Assembly: GCA_051294375.1 (NCBI GenBank)
Contig: CM119264.1
Location: 15,216,682 to 15,280,681 of the forward strand
Direction of reading: 5' to 3'
Source: Paraspadella gotoi
Taxonomy: Eukaryota; Chaetognatha
DNA: 64,000 bases
Shown in pieces: positions 42,301-54,299 of the stretch. Positions within the stretch are counted from its first letter, which is position 1; each line of letters starts with the position of its first letter. The notes under the pieces were generated by a model, which saw only the letters and a list, made by a program, of their open reading frames with translations, was not told the origin of the DNA and did not search any database. A program made the translations under genes and the position numbers.

Positions 42301-45139
42301 AATCATATGTTTGTTTTTTAAGGTTCCTACATGAATTTTTTAAATCTTTTTTTTTCAACAAAATGATAATTCATTATCCTTGGTAATTATATAAACATTT
42401 GAAGTATAGAAAATTTTTGTTTATATCAGAAACATAATTCAATGTTTTCTCTTTCAGAATCTATATTTATTTATTTTTTTAATTACAGCCAAGTGTTTAA
42501 TTTAATTTCAAAAGTTGTTATACTTTTGACTAAGATTCCGATCCAGATTTTTAAAAAATCCGTTGAAATATTTGAGAAAAATTATATGGAAAAGATGCCC
42601 CATAATTATGGCTTTAATATGATACCAGTCTCATCGTTCTATCATTTTTGGTTCAAAAGATATGAAAGAAAATCAATTTTTTTATTACCAATTAAGTCAC
42701 TCGGCCAAAGCTAAAAATTTAAGTGGAACCAAAAAGAAAATTTAACGAACGCAGATTTGTTTTAAAAATTGGGCGTGGAAAATGACCATTTTTTGTAGAT
42801 TATTTTTCAACGCGTGGGTCACTTGATTTGAAATGTTACATCAACAATATTGACATTTCCAATCAGTAAATGTAAAAATATTTAAAATAACATTATAAAC
42901 GACCAGGTAACTTGCCTATCTATTTGATATTATTTTTCAATAATAAAATAAGACATTATACTTTCACAATATCCGAATGTTAATGTAATTCATTATATTT
43001 TTTTACCCAGAAATTATAAAATAATAGTAAGTTATGGATTCCTTTCGTTCGTTTAAGGAAAACAAATTAACTTTTGTCTTTTTAAAAACTACATAAAAAT
43101 ATTCTTTTTTTTTTAAATTTAAAAAAAATTGCCTATTTACCCTAACCCTAAACCACCCCTGAACCGCCCATAACCCTAACCCCCCTAACCCCGGTCGGCG
43201 AAAGTAAAATTATTCTAAAAAGGGTAATTCAAAAATCATATTGTAATAACTAACCAACCACGGCTGATAAAAAGTAGCTTCCGATATGGTAAATCATTGA
43301 ATGCAGTGGAAATGGTCGTGCTTCCATATAGACGAAGCTAGTTTTTAAAAACATAGATACGTAAAATACTGTTAAAGCAAAATTAGCATCATTTCATGTA
43401 AACTCAGTTATTGACAATGAGAAAAGAAAAGTTAAATTAAAAAAAGTGAGCCCCAGGAAAAGAAAACGGGTATATCTGCAATATAAATTATTTTTAGGAC
43501 AGAGTACCTGTGATACACCTGGACTGATAAAATTTTTAATGTACAGGGGTGGGACCATATATCGAGACAAAACTTAACGTCCTGCCCTGTCTGAACGATT
43601 TGATAATAAAATTGGTGCCAAAAGATTTTTCTGTCTTTTTACTTTCATATGCAATAAAATAATAACAAATTTTAAACAATTACAGGGCGTTGTGGATGTT
43701 TTAATATCATTTAGTCATTTTTATACGCGCAACTTACATTGCATAGTAGAGTAGACGAAAATCTCGCTTAAAAAAAAATTCAACATTTTTCTAATAGAGA
43801 ATTCCGTTCAAATCTGACTACCCAAATTGCAAACGCGTTTGCCAGAAATTCGGTTAAAAAACACTTGTAAAAACGCACAATTTCAAGAGCGTTACATCTG
43901 AAGAGCTTGTCCTATTCGTTTTATGGCATTTGATAAAGGATTTAATATCAAACAAGCCAGGGGAAATGCACTACTCATCTCCGGAGAATTTTCAAACCTC
44001 ATTTTTACTATAGAAATGAAAGGGAAACTTTACAAAGTTAAAATTGCAAACGGGATTACTATATGTTCCAGTTACATGAGCGACTTCGAATTTCGCGATT
44101 CTGATAGGCTTTGTGTCTGAAGAGCTTGTCCTATTTTTCTTTTTTCATTTTATAATGATTTTGACATAAAATGATCAGGTTTAAATGAAATAGTCGGTTT
44201 GAATCGCGAAATTTTTATTTAAAAAGAAATTAAAAGGGGTTGAGAAAAAAACTGATTTTTCCTAATATCTTTTGAAGGAATAAAGATAAAGGGATGGTAA
44301 TAGTACCAAAATGAAGCCATAATCATAGGGCACATACAAGATACAATTTTAGAATTACTTATGCTGAAACCTCCTTACAGGGTGAGTGTCAAACTAAGTC
44401 AAAATTATAATGAATTTTAAAACTAATGACACCCCATAAGAATAAATGAAAATTTAATTCTTTTAATGATTCTGAAAGAAAAAAGGCTAAATTGTACTCT
44501 AGTAAAACTTTAAAGTTTTTTGCATAAAGAAAATGTGAATTTTTTGTCACTTAAATTTTGCTTGTCTGATTTTACAAGCATGCTTACAAAATTCTACAAA
44601 ATATTATTCACCCCATCACAGCTAAGTATTTATCTTTTTTTCCACCAGCAAAAAGTAAACATATTTTATGCGAGAGAACAGGGATGTTTACTGAAATGAG
44701 CCGGAAGACATTCAACTTCTTCACTTTACTGTCATTTTTCAATAATAAATAGGCGAATTTTTTAATTATTTAACTCTCACAGGCTTTACAAGACTTTATA
44801 CTTTCATAATATCCCAATGTTAATGTAATTTATTATATTTTTTACCCAGAAATCATAAAATAACAGAAAGTTGTGGATTCCTTGCTGCGTTTAAGAAAAA
44901 AAAATTAACTAGCGGAATTATAAGTTGTAAGAGGAAGTCAGAATCGGCGAAAATCTTAAAAGGCGAGAATGTTGAAAAAAAGGGGTGGAATTTTGATGGG
45001 TTTCCTAAGATTTCTCCACAATGTGAGGTCCGATTAAAGCGAAACTTGAGATTTACAATATTCCCGTCATTCCACATCTATCGATATAAAAATATAAGAA
45101 AAAAGTCACTGGCTTCTTTTTCTATAGCGGCTTCCTAAG
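42301..45139. other. Intron 1 sequence with dispersed repeats
   Basis: 42930-43060 and 44720-44920 are diverged copies of each other. 43745-44500 pairs with 39090-40450. 44940-45060 matches the reverse complement of 11700-11800. The frame at 42442-42714 has no recognisable domain. A telomere-like patch is listed separately. Confidence 0.5.
43138..43197 (-). repeat. Degenerate telomere-like (CCCTAA) patch
   Basis: CCCTAACCCTAA, then CATAACCCTAACCCCCCTAA, i.e. broken TTAGGG-type repeats on the opposite strand. TTAGGG is the common metazoan telomere unit; nematodes typically use TTAGGC. Confidence 0.5.
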
Positions 45140-45925
45140 TAGAGTGATGTGAAAATGTTAAATTTTAGAAAATTAAAATTTCGCATATAAAACGAACATA
45201 AAATAAAAACTAATAAAAATACTTAATAAATTATTTTTTAATTTTATACATTAATGGCTACCAGTGAGCTATATTTATATATAGTAATAAGTATATTATA
45301 AGCTAAAATTTCAAAATGTAAATTTTTGAATTTTAAGATCGGATTTGGATTTTTTACAAAAAGTTAATATAAGAAAGTATAATTCTTTTTTAAAAATTTT
45401 TTTATTTTTTTTTACAAATATAGTTGCCCAGTCAGCTTATTTTGTATATAATACTACCTTTATATAATGTCAAAATTTTAAAAGTTTTTTTTTTAATTTT
45501 GAGAACAGATTCAGATTCCTCGTAGAAAGTTGATAAATAAAAAAAACCTTTTCAAAAATTATGTTATTGAGTAGGTTAAAACTTTAAAAAACTATATTTT
45601 GAGGCTGGAAATTAAAAATCGGTATCTTAAATATAGTTTTTTTACATTTTTGACTAACTTAATAAAATAAATTTTAAAAAAGAATTATACTTTTTTATAT
45701 TTTGTAAGAAATCCAAATCCGATCTTAAAATTTAAGAATTTGCATTTTAAAATTTTAACCTATTATATACTTAATAATATTACTATATAAATATAGCTCA
45801 CTGGTGCCCACTAATGTATAAAATTAAAAAGTAAATTTATCAAAATATTTTTATTGATTTTTATTTTCATGCTTGATATACTAAATTTTAATTTTCTAAA
45901 ATTTTATCATTTTTACATCACTCTA
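45140..45925. mobile_element. hAT-type MITE with long inverted repeats
   Basis: 786 bp. Ends TAGAGTGATGTGAAAATG and its mirror TTTTACATCACTCTA. The interior is a long imperfect hairpin shared with 54460-55051. The 8-bp flanks do not match, so the target duplication is lost here. No transposase. Confidence 0.65.
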
Positions 45926-46345
45926 ATGAGTATTTCAAAAAAATATTTTTAACTGTTATGTCTTAGAATGATATTAAATAATAAGTTTTCAAACATTTGT
46001 CTTCCAAACCGCGCGGAAAAAATCGAGCAGTTGCCTTTGCTGCATCAAAAAAAGCAGTATATTAAAGAATTTCAAAAAAGATTATAATAAAAGCTAAGTA
46101 TTATACAAATATTAATTAAGATTTTAAAAATAATTAAGAGTTTTAGAGTAATAATTTTTTAAACTTTGTCTCGATATATGGTCCCACCCCTGTATGATGT
46201 ACTACACTTTTTCCGAGTAAAATAATTATTTCGATAATTATTACTTCCCCACAAGATTAGTCAAGATTAATCATTAAAATATGTTCTCTAACGACCGAAA
46301 GCGTACTACGCAGTAACTTTAATTAAGCAATTTGTTCAAACCAAC

Positions 46346-46554
46346 CGGGTAACGTCTCATTCTCGATCCAGAGATAGTTCCACGCAAAACCCGCTCCCTC
46401 GACGAAGCGCACGCATGTTTCATTTTCCCATGCGTGCATCGCATCGCGAAGACGGCGACGGAACTCCACATCGATGCGCGCCGTCGACGATATTTCGAAT
46501 GGGATCGTGGACGACGGCCATGCACATCCAGGTCGAGGGGCGACCGATGAGACG
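46346..46554 (-). CDS. Astacin-family metalloprotease, N-terminal catalytic exon
   Basis: 209 bp with one leading base, 69 codons and one trailing base; acceptor ATGCTTAG, donor CCCG|GTTGGT. It carries WPSSTIPFEIS, the family W-P-x-x-x-IP-(Y/F) block at the start of the mature enzyme; then a helix (FRRRLRDAMHAWENETCVRF) matching the A-M-x-x-W/I-E-x-x-TC-(I/V)-RF signature with the first disulphide Cys; then the NYLWI strand. The trailing G joins GG of 39080 to keep the frame. Signal peptide and propeptide exons should lie at higher coordinates but are not recognisable up to the window's end. Introns of this gene are many times larger than its exons, through transposon growth. Confidence 0.85.
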
Positions 46555-47930
46555 CTAAGCATTGGCATCAGCCAGGCTCGTTCATATTAATACATTCATA
46601 ATCCAGTATTAATAAACTAACCTGTGTACGACGACACCAAAATTTAGCGCCATCATCGACAAAAGAATTATGCTTGTAACTCGACCCCATGTCCCTGTTT
46701 TTATTTCGTTCTTCTATAAACAAACCTCAAATTTAACTATAACAATTGTTTTACCCTTCTTGCCATTTAAGTTCCGCATAGTAATTATGATTATTTAGTA
46801 AGATTTGACCTTGCATAAAAAAATAAAAATTTAAGCAAAGTTTAAAAAATTGAAGGAAGAGAGTTCGGTAGTTAAAAATATCCTAACTTTTGATCTTAAT
46901 CTCATGTTTTATGCTTAAATTGTACTGTGCTTTGTGCTTTTGTAGCGTCTTAGTTCTTACATGCGGACCAGTTTTCCAGCTTTGTTAGCTTTAAATCTAA
47001 CCAGAATTGAATAACACAGCGCAAAAGGGTATAACAAATGAAAATACGCCGTGGAAACCAAAATTTGGCTTAACTGAGCTTTAATTATTTTATACTCTTT
47101 CATAACAAATGTGGCTAACTTTTACTTTCGCTGATAGTCCAGTCTCTTATGGGTGATATGACCAGGAATACTTATTCAAGGGTAACTAGCCCCAAAATTG
47201 GCACACAGGAACCATAAAGAATTTTTTCATCCGAGTAGACTAAAAATTCGAGATGGTCTCTTCGGATTTGGAGGATGTTTTAAGTGGCTCGTCAATGCAT
47301 CAAATGCAGCCAGTTTTAAATTTTTATTTGAATAAAAAATAATTATGGGGCTTAAATATTTATTATGTATAAAGTATTTTTAAAAAAGTTTAATTCAAAT
47401 CTGAGCATATCTTAACCTTTTTGAAGGAAATTGGTCGTCCACAAAAAATACAGCCATAAAGATTTTTCAGCTAATTTTGCTACCAAACGATATAGGAAGA
47501 TACTTTTTATCATGCTCAATCAGAAAATTAAAAAAAAAAAAAATTGAAGTATGTTCATAACCTTTATCATATTAAAATACCTCGTCAACCTTTAAAATTA
47601 ATCAATCTAAATAAAATTTTATAAATATATTAATTTCATTTCTTATTTTTATATAAAAAAGTATTAACAAAATCATAGCACATCTTTACATTTTAAAGGG
47701 ATGTTAAAGATAGTTGTTTATAAAAATATAGTAATAATAATATTTTAATATTTCTTTTATAAATTAAATATTTGTTTAATTTTTAAAAATTAAAAATGTT
47801 TTATTTAAATTGGTTACCATAATCATAATGCTCTAAGAGCTTATCAAGTTTAAATTAAACCATTAATATAAAATAAAACTAAAACTATGAAATGAAGTTA
47901 TTAAAACCATTTCAGTCAAAATAAATTGAA
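46555..47930. other. Upstream astacin intron or 5' region
   Basis: AT-rich, no recognisable exon, promoter or repeat family. The missing signal/propeptide exons could be here, but nothing meets a usable standard. Confidence 0.4.
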
Positions 47931-48602
47931 CAAGTTTGAGCAAACAATGTCGGATCTGCCCACGATCATTATCGGTAATTAATTAATTAATAAATAATTA
48001 ATTATTTAATTAATTTATTCAAGTTGATTATTTAATTATGCAATTAATTTGATCCGAAATGTTTGTTTTGATTGATTAATTAACTGATTAATTAATTATT
48101 GATTAATTGACTAATTGATTAATTAACTAATTAATTATTGGATTTATTAATACATCTTGCATTTACATTTAATATAAAAAGAAAAAGAAGCATAATCAAT
48201 TAGTGAAACAGGTTCTTTGTTTTTTCCATTTAAACTCATTTCCACTCAAACGATTCCATCAAAACTTGATTTCCAGTTTAATCACACACTTTTCTACCTA
48301 AATACAAAATTTCAAGTCAATCGCCCCATCCACTCATGAGTAATTGGTGTTCAAATAATGAAATATATTTTTTTGTTTTTTCCATTTATACTCATTTCCA
48401 CTTGGACGATTCCATCGAAACTTCATATCCAGCTCAATCACACACTTGGGACGGACGGACGGACGTTTTTTTTGCATAATTTATCATAATTCGATGTTCT
48501 GACATGATATAAGTGAATGCCCGACAAGATTGAGGGGGCGGACCGACGGACCGACAAAGTGAATTATACAGTCGGGATCTGCTGAAAGCAGATCCGACTA
48601 AA
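47931..48602 (-). mobile_element. Minisatellite-bearing element (HINE-like), complete copy
   Basis: About 670 bp. On the minus strand it starts with a hairpin AGTCGGATCTGC-TTTC-GCAGATCCCGACT, continues TATAATTCACTTTGTCGGTCC, degenerate ~120-bp units, an (AATTAATT)-type tract, and ends GGCAGATCCGACATTGTTTG plus CTCAAACTTG. The compact copy defines the family's ends. Confidence 0.6.
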
Positions 48603-48605
48603 AAT

Positions 48606-48906
48606 ATTATTATTTGAGATTAAAGACGAAGTCTTTTTACATCAACGATTTTTATTTTTAATGGTACAGACAAGTTTCGGCTTTCATTCAAGCCTTCATC
48701 AGTGCTTTGACAATTCACAATTTCATGTTTTCCAAATTGACTTTGGGATAGAGAGAGAGGGAAGAAATGGCTAACAAAGATGTGAGACAGGACAGTGGTG
48801 AAATGTGAGGACAGGTTGGACAAGTTGGTAGAGAGAGAGAGAGAATGTGAGGGAAAAAAATTAAATTTTAGTGAGTGAGAGAGAGAGAAAAAGAGCGAGA
48901 ACAATT
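48606..48906 (-). mobile_element. Hammerhead element, single arm
   Basis: TTTGAGATTAAAGACGAAGTC, then a hammerhead (minus), GA tract, conserved block GACAGTGGTGAAATGTGAGG, second GA tract. It sits exactly between two HINE-like elements. Confidence 0.7.
48669..48703 (-). ncRNA. Hammerhead ribozyme motif, copy 4
   Basis: CTGATGA, stem II GGCTT...AAGCC (pairing kept against the GGCTC/GAGCC of other copies), GAAAC, TTGTC. Stem III is CTTG, not the palindrome CATG, so dimer pairing would be weaker. Confidence 0.7.
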
Positions 48907-49620
48907 TTGAGCTGCCCACGATCATTATTGGTAATTAAATAATAATTAATTCAAATTAATTAATTAGTCAATTAACTTGATCCGAAATGTTTGTTTTGAT
49001 TGATTAATTGACTGATATCATGATTAATTAATAATTAATTAATTGATTAATTAACTGATTATTACTTTAATTTATTAATTTATACATTTTTTTCCATTTA
49101 AACTCATTTCCACTCAAACGATTCTATCAAAACTTGATTCCCAGCTTAAACACACACTTTCCTACCCACATACAAAATTTCAGGTGAATTGCCCCATCCA
49201 CTCGTGAGTAATTGGTGTTCAAATAATGAAATTTTTTTTTTCAATTAAACTCATTTCCACTCGCACTTACCAACCCACACACAAAATTGAATTCCAATCC
49301 ATCCATCCAATCACGAATAATTGGTGTTTTTTTCTAAGGTGGGACGGACGGACATCATTTTTTTTGGCATAATTTATCATAATTCGATGTTCTGACATGA
49401 AATAAGTTAATGCCCGGCATGATTGAGGGGGAGGACCGACGGACCGACAAAGTGAATTATAGAGTCGGTAGGATGGACGGACAGAGGGACAGACAGACAT
49501 CGGTTTTTTTTGCATAATTTATCATAATTCAATATTCTGACATATATGTGGTTGACCGATAATATTGAGGGGGCAGACCGACAAAGTGAATTATAGAGCA
49601 GGGATCTGCTTATAAGCAAC
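48907..49620 (-). mobile_element. HINE-like element with repeated heads
   Basis: Tail near 48911 (TGCCCACGATCATTATTGGTAA mirrored), (AATTAATT) tract, ~120-bp units, then the head block GACCGACAAAGTGAATTATAGA occurs at about 49436-49465 and 49572-49600, suggesting partial head duplication or nested insertion. The head faces the next element. Confidence 0.5.
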
Positions 49621-49690
49621 TTTTAAAAATTCTTGTTTTCTTGGTAAAAATTAAAAAAAAAAAAAAATCGAATGAAGATTAAGCTTATCA

Positions 49691-50412
49691 ACAGATCCCG
49701 ACTCTATAATTCACTGTGTCGGTCCCCCATAGTATTGTCGGGCACTCATATCATGTCAGAACATTGAATTGTGATAAATTATGCAAAAAAAATGTCTGTC
49801 CATCTGTCCGTCCTACCTTAGCAAAAAAGACTAATTACTCGTGATTGGATGGATGGATTGGAATGAAATTGTATGTGGGTAGGGAAGTGTGTGATTGAGC
49901 TGGATATGAAATTTCGATGGAATCGTCCGAGTGGAAATGAGTTTAAATGGAAAAAATAAAAAAATAAATTTCTCATAAGTGAATGGGACGATTAACCTGA
50001 AATTTTTGTATGTGGGTATGAAAGTGTGTGATTTAGCTGGAATTCAAGTTTCGATGGAATCGTCCGGGTGGAAATAGGTTTAAATGGAAAAAATAAAAAA
50101 CCTGTTTCACTAATTGATTATGCTTCTTTTTCTTTTTATATTAAATGTAAAGGCAAAATGTATTAATTAATCAAATAATCAGTTAATTAATCAATAATTA
50201 AATAATCAGTCAATAAATTAAGTTAATCGTTATTGGTATTATTCTCATCGTCGTCATTGCTTTTGTCATGGTTACTGATGAAAAGACCTAAAAACAAACA
50301 TTTGTGATCAAATGAATTAATTAATTAGATCCCAAATAACTGACTTAATTAATTAATTAATTAATTACCGATAATGATTGTGGGCAGATCCGGCGTTGTT
50401 TGCTCAAACTTT
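49691..50412 (+). mobile_element. HINE-like element, complete copy
   Basis: Head AGATCCCGACTCTATAATTC, two ~125-bp units (GTTTCGATGGAATCGTCCG in each), an (AATTAATT) tract and tail GGGCAGATCCGGCGTTGTTTG plus CTCAAACTT. Head-to-head with the previous element across ~70 bp. Confidence 0.6.
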
Positions 50413-50548
50413 TTAAAAATGTCTAAATTTTCGTTTGAAAAGGTGCTTTATTCAAATTTCTTAACCACCCTACTGAGTTAGGCTCCCCCTACTATAAGTC
50501 ACTTTTTGGTCGGTCGGTCCGTCAGTCCCACTTGAGTTAAAATTGCAT

Positions 50549-51478
50549 ATATTGTATTGTATTGTATTTATTCATACAGCGGGTCCGAGGACCATGGGCC
50601 ACAGTGGTTTTACAAAAACACAAAAGCAGATAACAGAGATACAAGCAGTAATACAATAAGTATGACATTAGAAAATTAGATTTCCAGCAACTCAGTAAAT
50701 TTAAGCAATGAATAAATTTTTCTTAATAGAAAAAAGGCCAATTAATTCTACAAAAAAAACAAAAAAAAAAAACAGTTTCATATATTAACGGAACATTACT
50801 TAAAAAGGCAATCGGACTAATGTGATTTCCCAAATACGGGTATTTATTAATATCTTTGATATACTCCGGAAGGAGCGGAGACGAGTTCATTAAACAAATT
50901 TGGAATGTGCTCGTCTGAATATTCTAAATTGTAAGTCTCGTAAGCCTAATGAATCTACAACTATTTTATTAGACATTTTTCGTGGAATGTTTGTAATACA
51001 TTTTAAAAATTTATTTTCTATTGATTCAAGTTTTAACCACTTTCCGTTAGATATAGAACAGAAACATGACATACTATATTCAAGTAATGATATCGCAAAG
51101 ACTTGATACAATTCCAACATTAAGTTTATATCTAAATGATTATATTTAAATTTCAACTTTCGAAGCATGCCACAACATTGTCGCATTTTCTTTTCTATAG
51201 TTTCTAAATGTTTACTCCATGTCATTTTATCATCAAAAGTTACGCCCAAAAAAACCGCTTCCCTTATTGTTTTAACTCCCACCCCAAATAATTCTAAATT
51301 TAGGGATCTATCTAAGTTTCGTCTTGAGAAAATTATTAACTGACACTTCTCCGGCGCCAGTTTAAGTCTCCACTTACTACACCACCTCTGAATCGCATCT
51401 AATGTCCTTTTCATTTCAAATTGACACAACTCCAGAGAACTCTCAGTTACCCAATTAGCTGTATCGTCGGCATATAAT
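50549..51478 (-). mobile_element. 5'-truncated non-LTR retrotransposon
   Basis: Minus strand. Truncated at the catalytic box, then the C-terminal reverse-transcriptase region, a ~330-bp 3' UTR and a terminal (TACAA)n microsatellite (about 50549-50572). 5' truncation and a simple-repeat 3' tail are usual for the CR1/Jockey group. No target duplication was identified. Confidence 0.75.
50890..51477 (-). pseudogene. Reverse transcriptase C-terminal fragment (CR1/Jockey-like)
   Basis: Open from YADDTANW (catalytic box with two Asp) at 51475 to a stop at 50890, about 195 codons. Later motifs fit the clade: WRLKLAPEKCQ (strand with the K-C motif), FLGVTFDDKMTWSKH (L-G-x-x-x-D-x-x-L/M-x-W-x-x-H), and the thumb helix. 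The N-terminal reverse transcriptase and endonuclease are absent, so this is a dead fragment, although the remaining frame is undamaged, which suggests a fairly recent insertion. The track-style Met at 51429 is internal and not a true start. Confidence 0.85.
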
Positions 51479-51599
51479 TACCTTATAGTTATTTTCTCAT
51501 TTGTTCAGACAAGAAAAAAACCTTAAATTTAAAGGACTGCTTGCGCCGCCTTTAGGAAATCCTAAAACTATAAAGAACAAAAGATATAATTTTTATGTA

Positions 51600-53835
51600 G
51601 TGTAGGACTAAGCTCTGATGAAAAAAGCCCGAGTTTTTTTCAATATATTCTTATACCGGCCAAGGTAGAATGATGGCAATATTATTAATATTAAGTTTCC
51701 AAAAAATCCGACCATAAATATAGAAAATATTAACCAAAATCTTCGGAAAATCAACCCCTTCTTTGGAAGATTTTCGCCATAGGTTCCGCGTACAAATGTT
51801 GCATTTCGGAAAAAAACGACTTTCCACTATTGTTCAGTTGTTACTTACAATGATGATTAACTTTGTACCACAACACAAATTAGGCCGAATGAAGGATTGG
51901 TTAGAAACATCTCCACCCGTTTCTAATGATAAAATAGTACCATTTTGGCAACTTTTAGCCAAAAAAATTATGTCCATTTTTGTCCATTTTTACTTACGAC
52001 TTCTGATTTGAATGCCAAGGAAAGTTGAGAAAATTTTTTTACTTTGGAAATCCGTTCTTTCTTATCTTCTTTACCTCTGGGTAAATTTATTAGCTTAAAT
52101 CATTTATAGTTTGCCTATGAATTAATTTTAAAGTTAACAAGTCAAAAAGTTGGAGTTTCAGTCTTTATCATAATTTGTTAAACAAAAATAAATCAAATTG
52201 GTTGAAATTAACAGAAAATATAGCCTATTGAATAAGCTTTTAACACCTATAAAATTATCAAAAAAACTTTTTTGGTTAGCCACAAATAATTTTTAAAGAC
52301 GTCTTTTAATTTGTGACTTTTTGTGACTTGCATTTATTTTGATAAAGAGAATATTTTCAACTCATTTATTAGTTTTAAAAGATGAGGTACATACTGACCT
52401 TGATTAATTAAAAAAAACCGCATCCTTTTAACCCAATGGAAAGCGTCAGGACTTGTTTTTTCTCAGAAATTTGCTAGGCAACCAAAATTGAAAAAAAAAT
52501 CATGCGCTACCGTTCATTTTCTTTCTTATAATGAATCAAAGAATTTTCATTGATTTGATTCAATCTAAATGAAGAAAATAAGTGATAAGAAAGAGGAAAG
52601 GGAGAACAAGAAGAGGAGAAGGGAAGATGAGAGAGAATGAGGTGAAAAAAGGAAAAAGAGAAGGCAAAGGGGATAAAAGTAGAGAGATAAAGATAAGGCG
52701 GGAAAGGAGGGGGGAAATTTAAAGAAAAAGAAGGGGAAAGAAAGGGAAGGAGAGAATAAGAGAAAAAAAAGATAAGGGAAATGGAGGAGAAGCAGGGAAA
52801 GGTAGGGGGTAAAAAAATGGAAAGTGAGGTCGTGATATGAAAGGGAGGAAGAGGGTTAGAAAAAATGAAAAGCTGTGAAGAAGAAAGGTAACGAGAAAGA
52901 ATAACAGAGGATATGAGAAGGAAAAAATGGTAACAGATATTGTGGTGTCTTTTCTGAATAGTTTGCTCTAAATAAAAGATACAAAAATTATTATAGGGAA
53001 TTCGATCTTTAAAAGTTTTCTGTACCATGAAAATTCATACATACTTTTTTTAAAACTAAGGAAGTTAATGAGATTAGATTGATAAGCATCGAAGAAATCT
53101 TGTCTTACCGTATTTTTAACTCATAGAATTTTATCTGGGACGTACTATGTCATAAGAGGAAGATAACTATAGCCTACCGTTTTTTTAAATGAAGAAAGAT
53201 ACTAGTCAATGAGATCATCAGAGATGAACGTAAATTAAGTTCAGATTCCATTGTCTAAAAGAGTCTGATTGTAGGCGGAACCCATAGAAGATTTTTCCCG
53301 AATCTGACTCCCGGTTGAAAACTCTTAGAATTCCGATCGTTAGCTCCTCTTTTACTTTTACTTTAAATAAAAATTTCACCAAAATGGACTAATTCACTTT
53401 CCCAGGATCGTATCATATCAAAATAACCAAATAAAATTAAAGAAAAATTTTGAGAGCCCTTCAGACACTTTGCCAAAGGATTCCAAAATTAGACGTCATT
53501 TGTTGAACAGGAACATACCTCAGTCACATTTATATCGTTTTTAAGGAAAACAATCCCTTTCATTTCTATATAAAATCAGAGATAGAAAATTTTCCCGTCC
53601 AGAAGCAGTCTATTTGTTCTGGCTTGTTTGATATCAAGATGTTGATGATTTGACAAGAGAAAAAAAATGCGAGCCCTTCAGATGCAACAGGATCGGAATC
53701 AAGTGTTTTTACATCGATATTTTACCCGAATTTTTACCAGGAGCGTTTATATTGTTTGGTAGTCAGATTTTAAAGAAAATCTCCATTGAAAAAGTCTTCC
53801 TCGATCTCTAAGAACGACGTAGACTCCTATGTAGT
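51600..53835 (+). repeat. Repeat R6, copy split by the 1.5-kb TIR element
   Basis: 51600-51782 plus 53283-53835 match the intact copy 56574-57296 end to end. The split is at CCATAG, which is present on both sides. Confidence 0.88.
51783..53282 (+). mobile_element. 1500-bp TIR element with purine-rich core, TSD CCATAG
   Basis: Short inverted ends GTTCCGC...GCGGAAC. CCATAG at 51777-51782 is repeated at 53283-53288 (5 or 6 bp, ambiguous by one G). About 52560-52930 is a nearly pure A/G stretch on the + strand. A second, inverted copy is at 57297-58846. No transposase motif; the hydrophobic minus-strand frame 52507-53028 is a translation of the purine tract. Superfamily unknown. Confidence 0.8.
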
Positions 53836-54299
53836 GTGTGTCTTATAAATACATGACTACAATAACTTTCTTAGCCCATGTTATGTCATGTTATGTAACA
53901 TGTCATATCACGAAAAATACACGTGATAAGGCAGTCACTGCAGCGCAACACATTTAAATTACCATTCTTGTTTTTTTAGGGAATGGGATGACACGATTCG
54001 TAGGAAATCAAAACTACGCAAGGCTTTAAATGCGGATGTCGCAAAAGGTAAGTTTTTTCATTTCCCATTTTAATTAACTTTTAAAGTTAAATGCATTATA
54101 GTTACATAGTAGGGCGTTTAAAAATAACAAAATATAACAAATCGAATAAGGTATATAGCTATTTTAGTATAAACAAGTCTGGAGAATTCGAATTTGTATA
54201 ATTTTATCTTGTCAAAAATGATGATTTTTAATGTATATGAAAATTTTAATCAAACATATATTGCTTTCTTTTTTAAAAATGTTTTATCTAATAATTCAA
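53836..54299. other. Non-repeat intergenic stretch
   Basis: No gene seen. AT-rich, with ATGTTATGTCATGTTATGTA-type short repeats near 53880. Confidence 0.4.

Noticed and set aside
42442-42714. 90-residue frame
   Set aside because: No recognisable motif, strongly AT-driven composition, no supporting splice or repeat evidence.
43923-44120. 65-residue frame (MAFDKGFNIKQARG...)
   Set aside because: Lies in a dispersed repeat; the related copy at 39.25 kb is broken by stops.
49267-49619. Frames reading SVCPSVRPS or PSVLP
   Set aside because: Translations of GTCTGTCCGTCC-type simple repeats in the HINE-like head.
52507-53028. 173-residue hydrophobic minus-strand frame that looks like a membrane protein
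   Set aside because: It is the complement of the polypurine core of a TIR element (Phe/Leu/Ser/Pro from CT-rich codons); the second copy at 57.7 kb gives a different frame.
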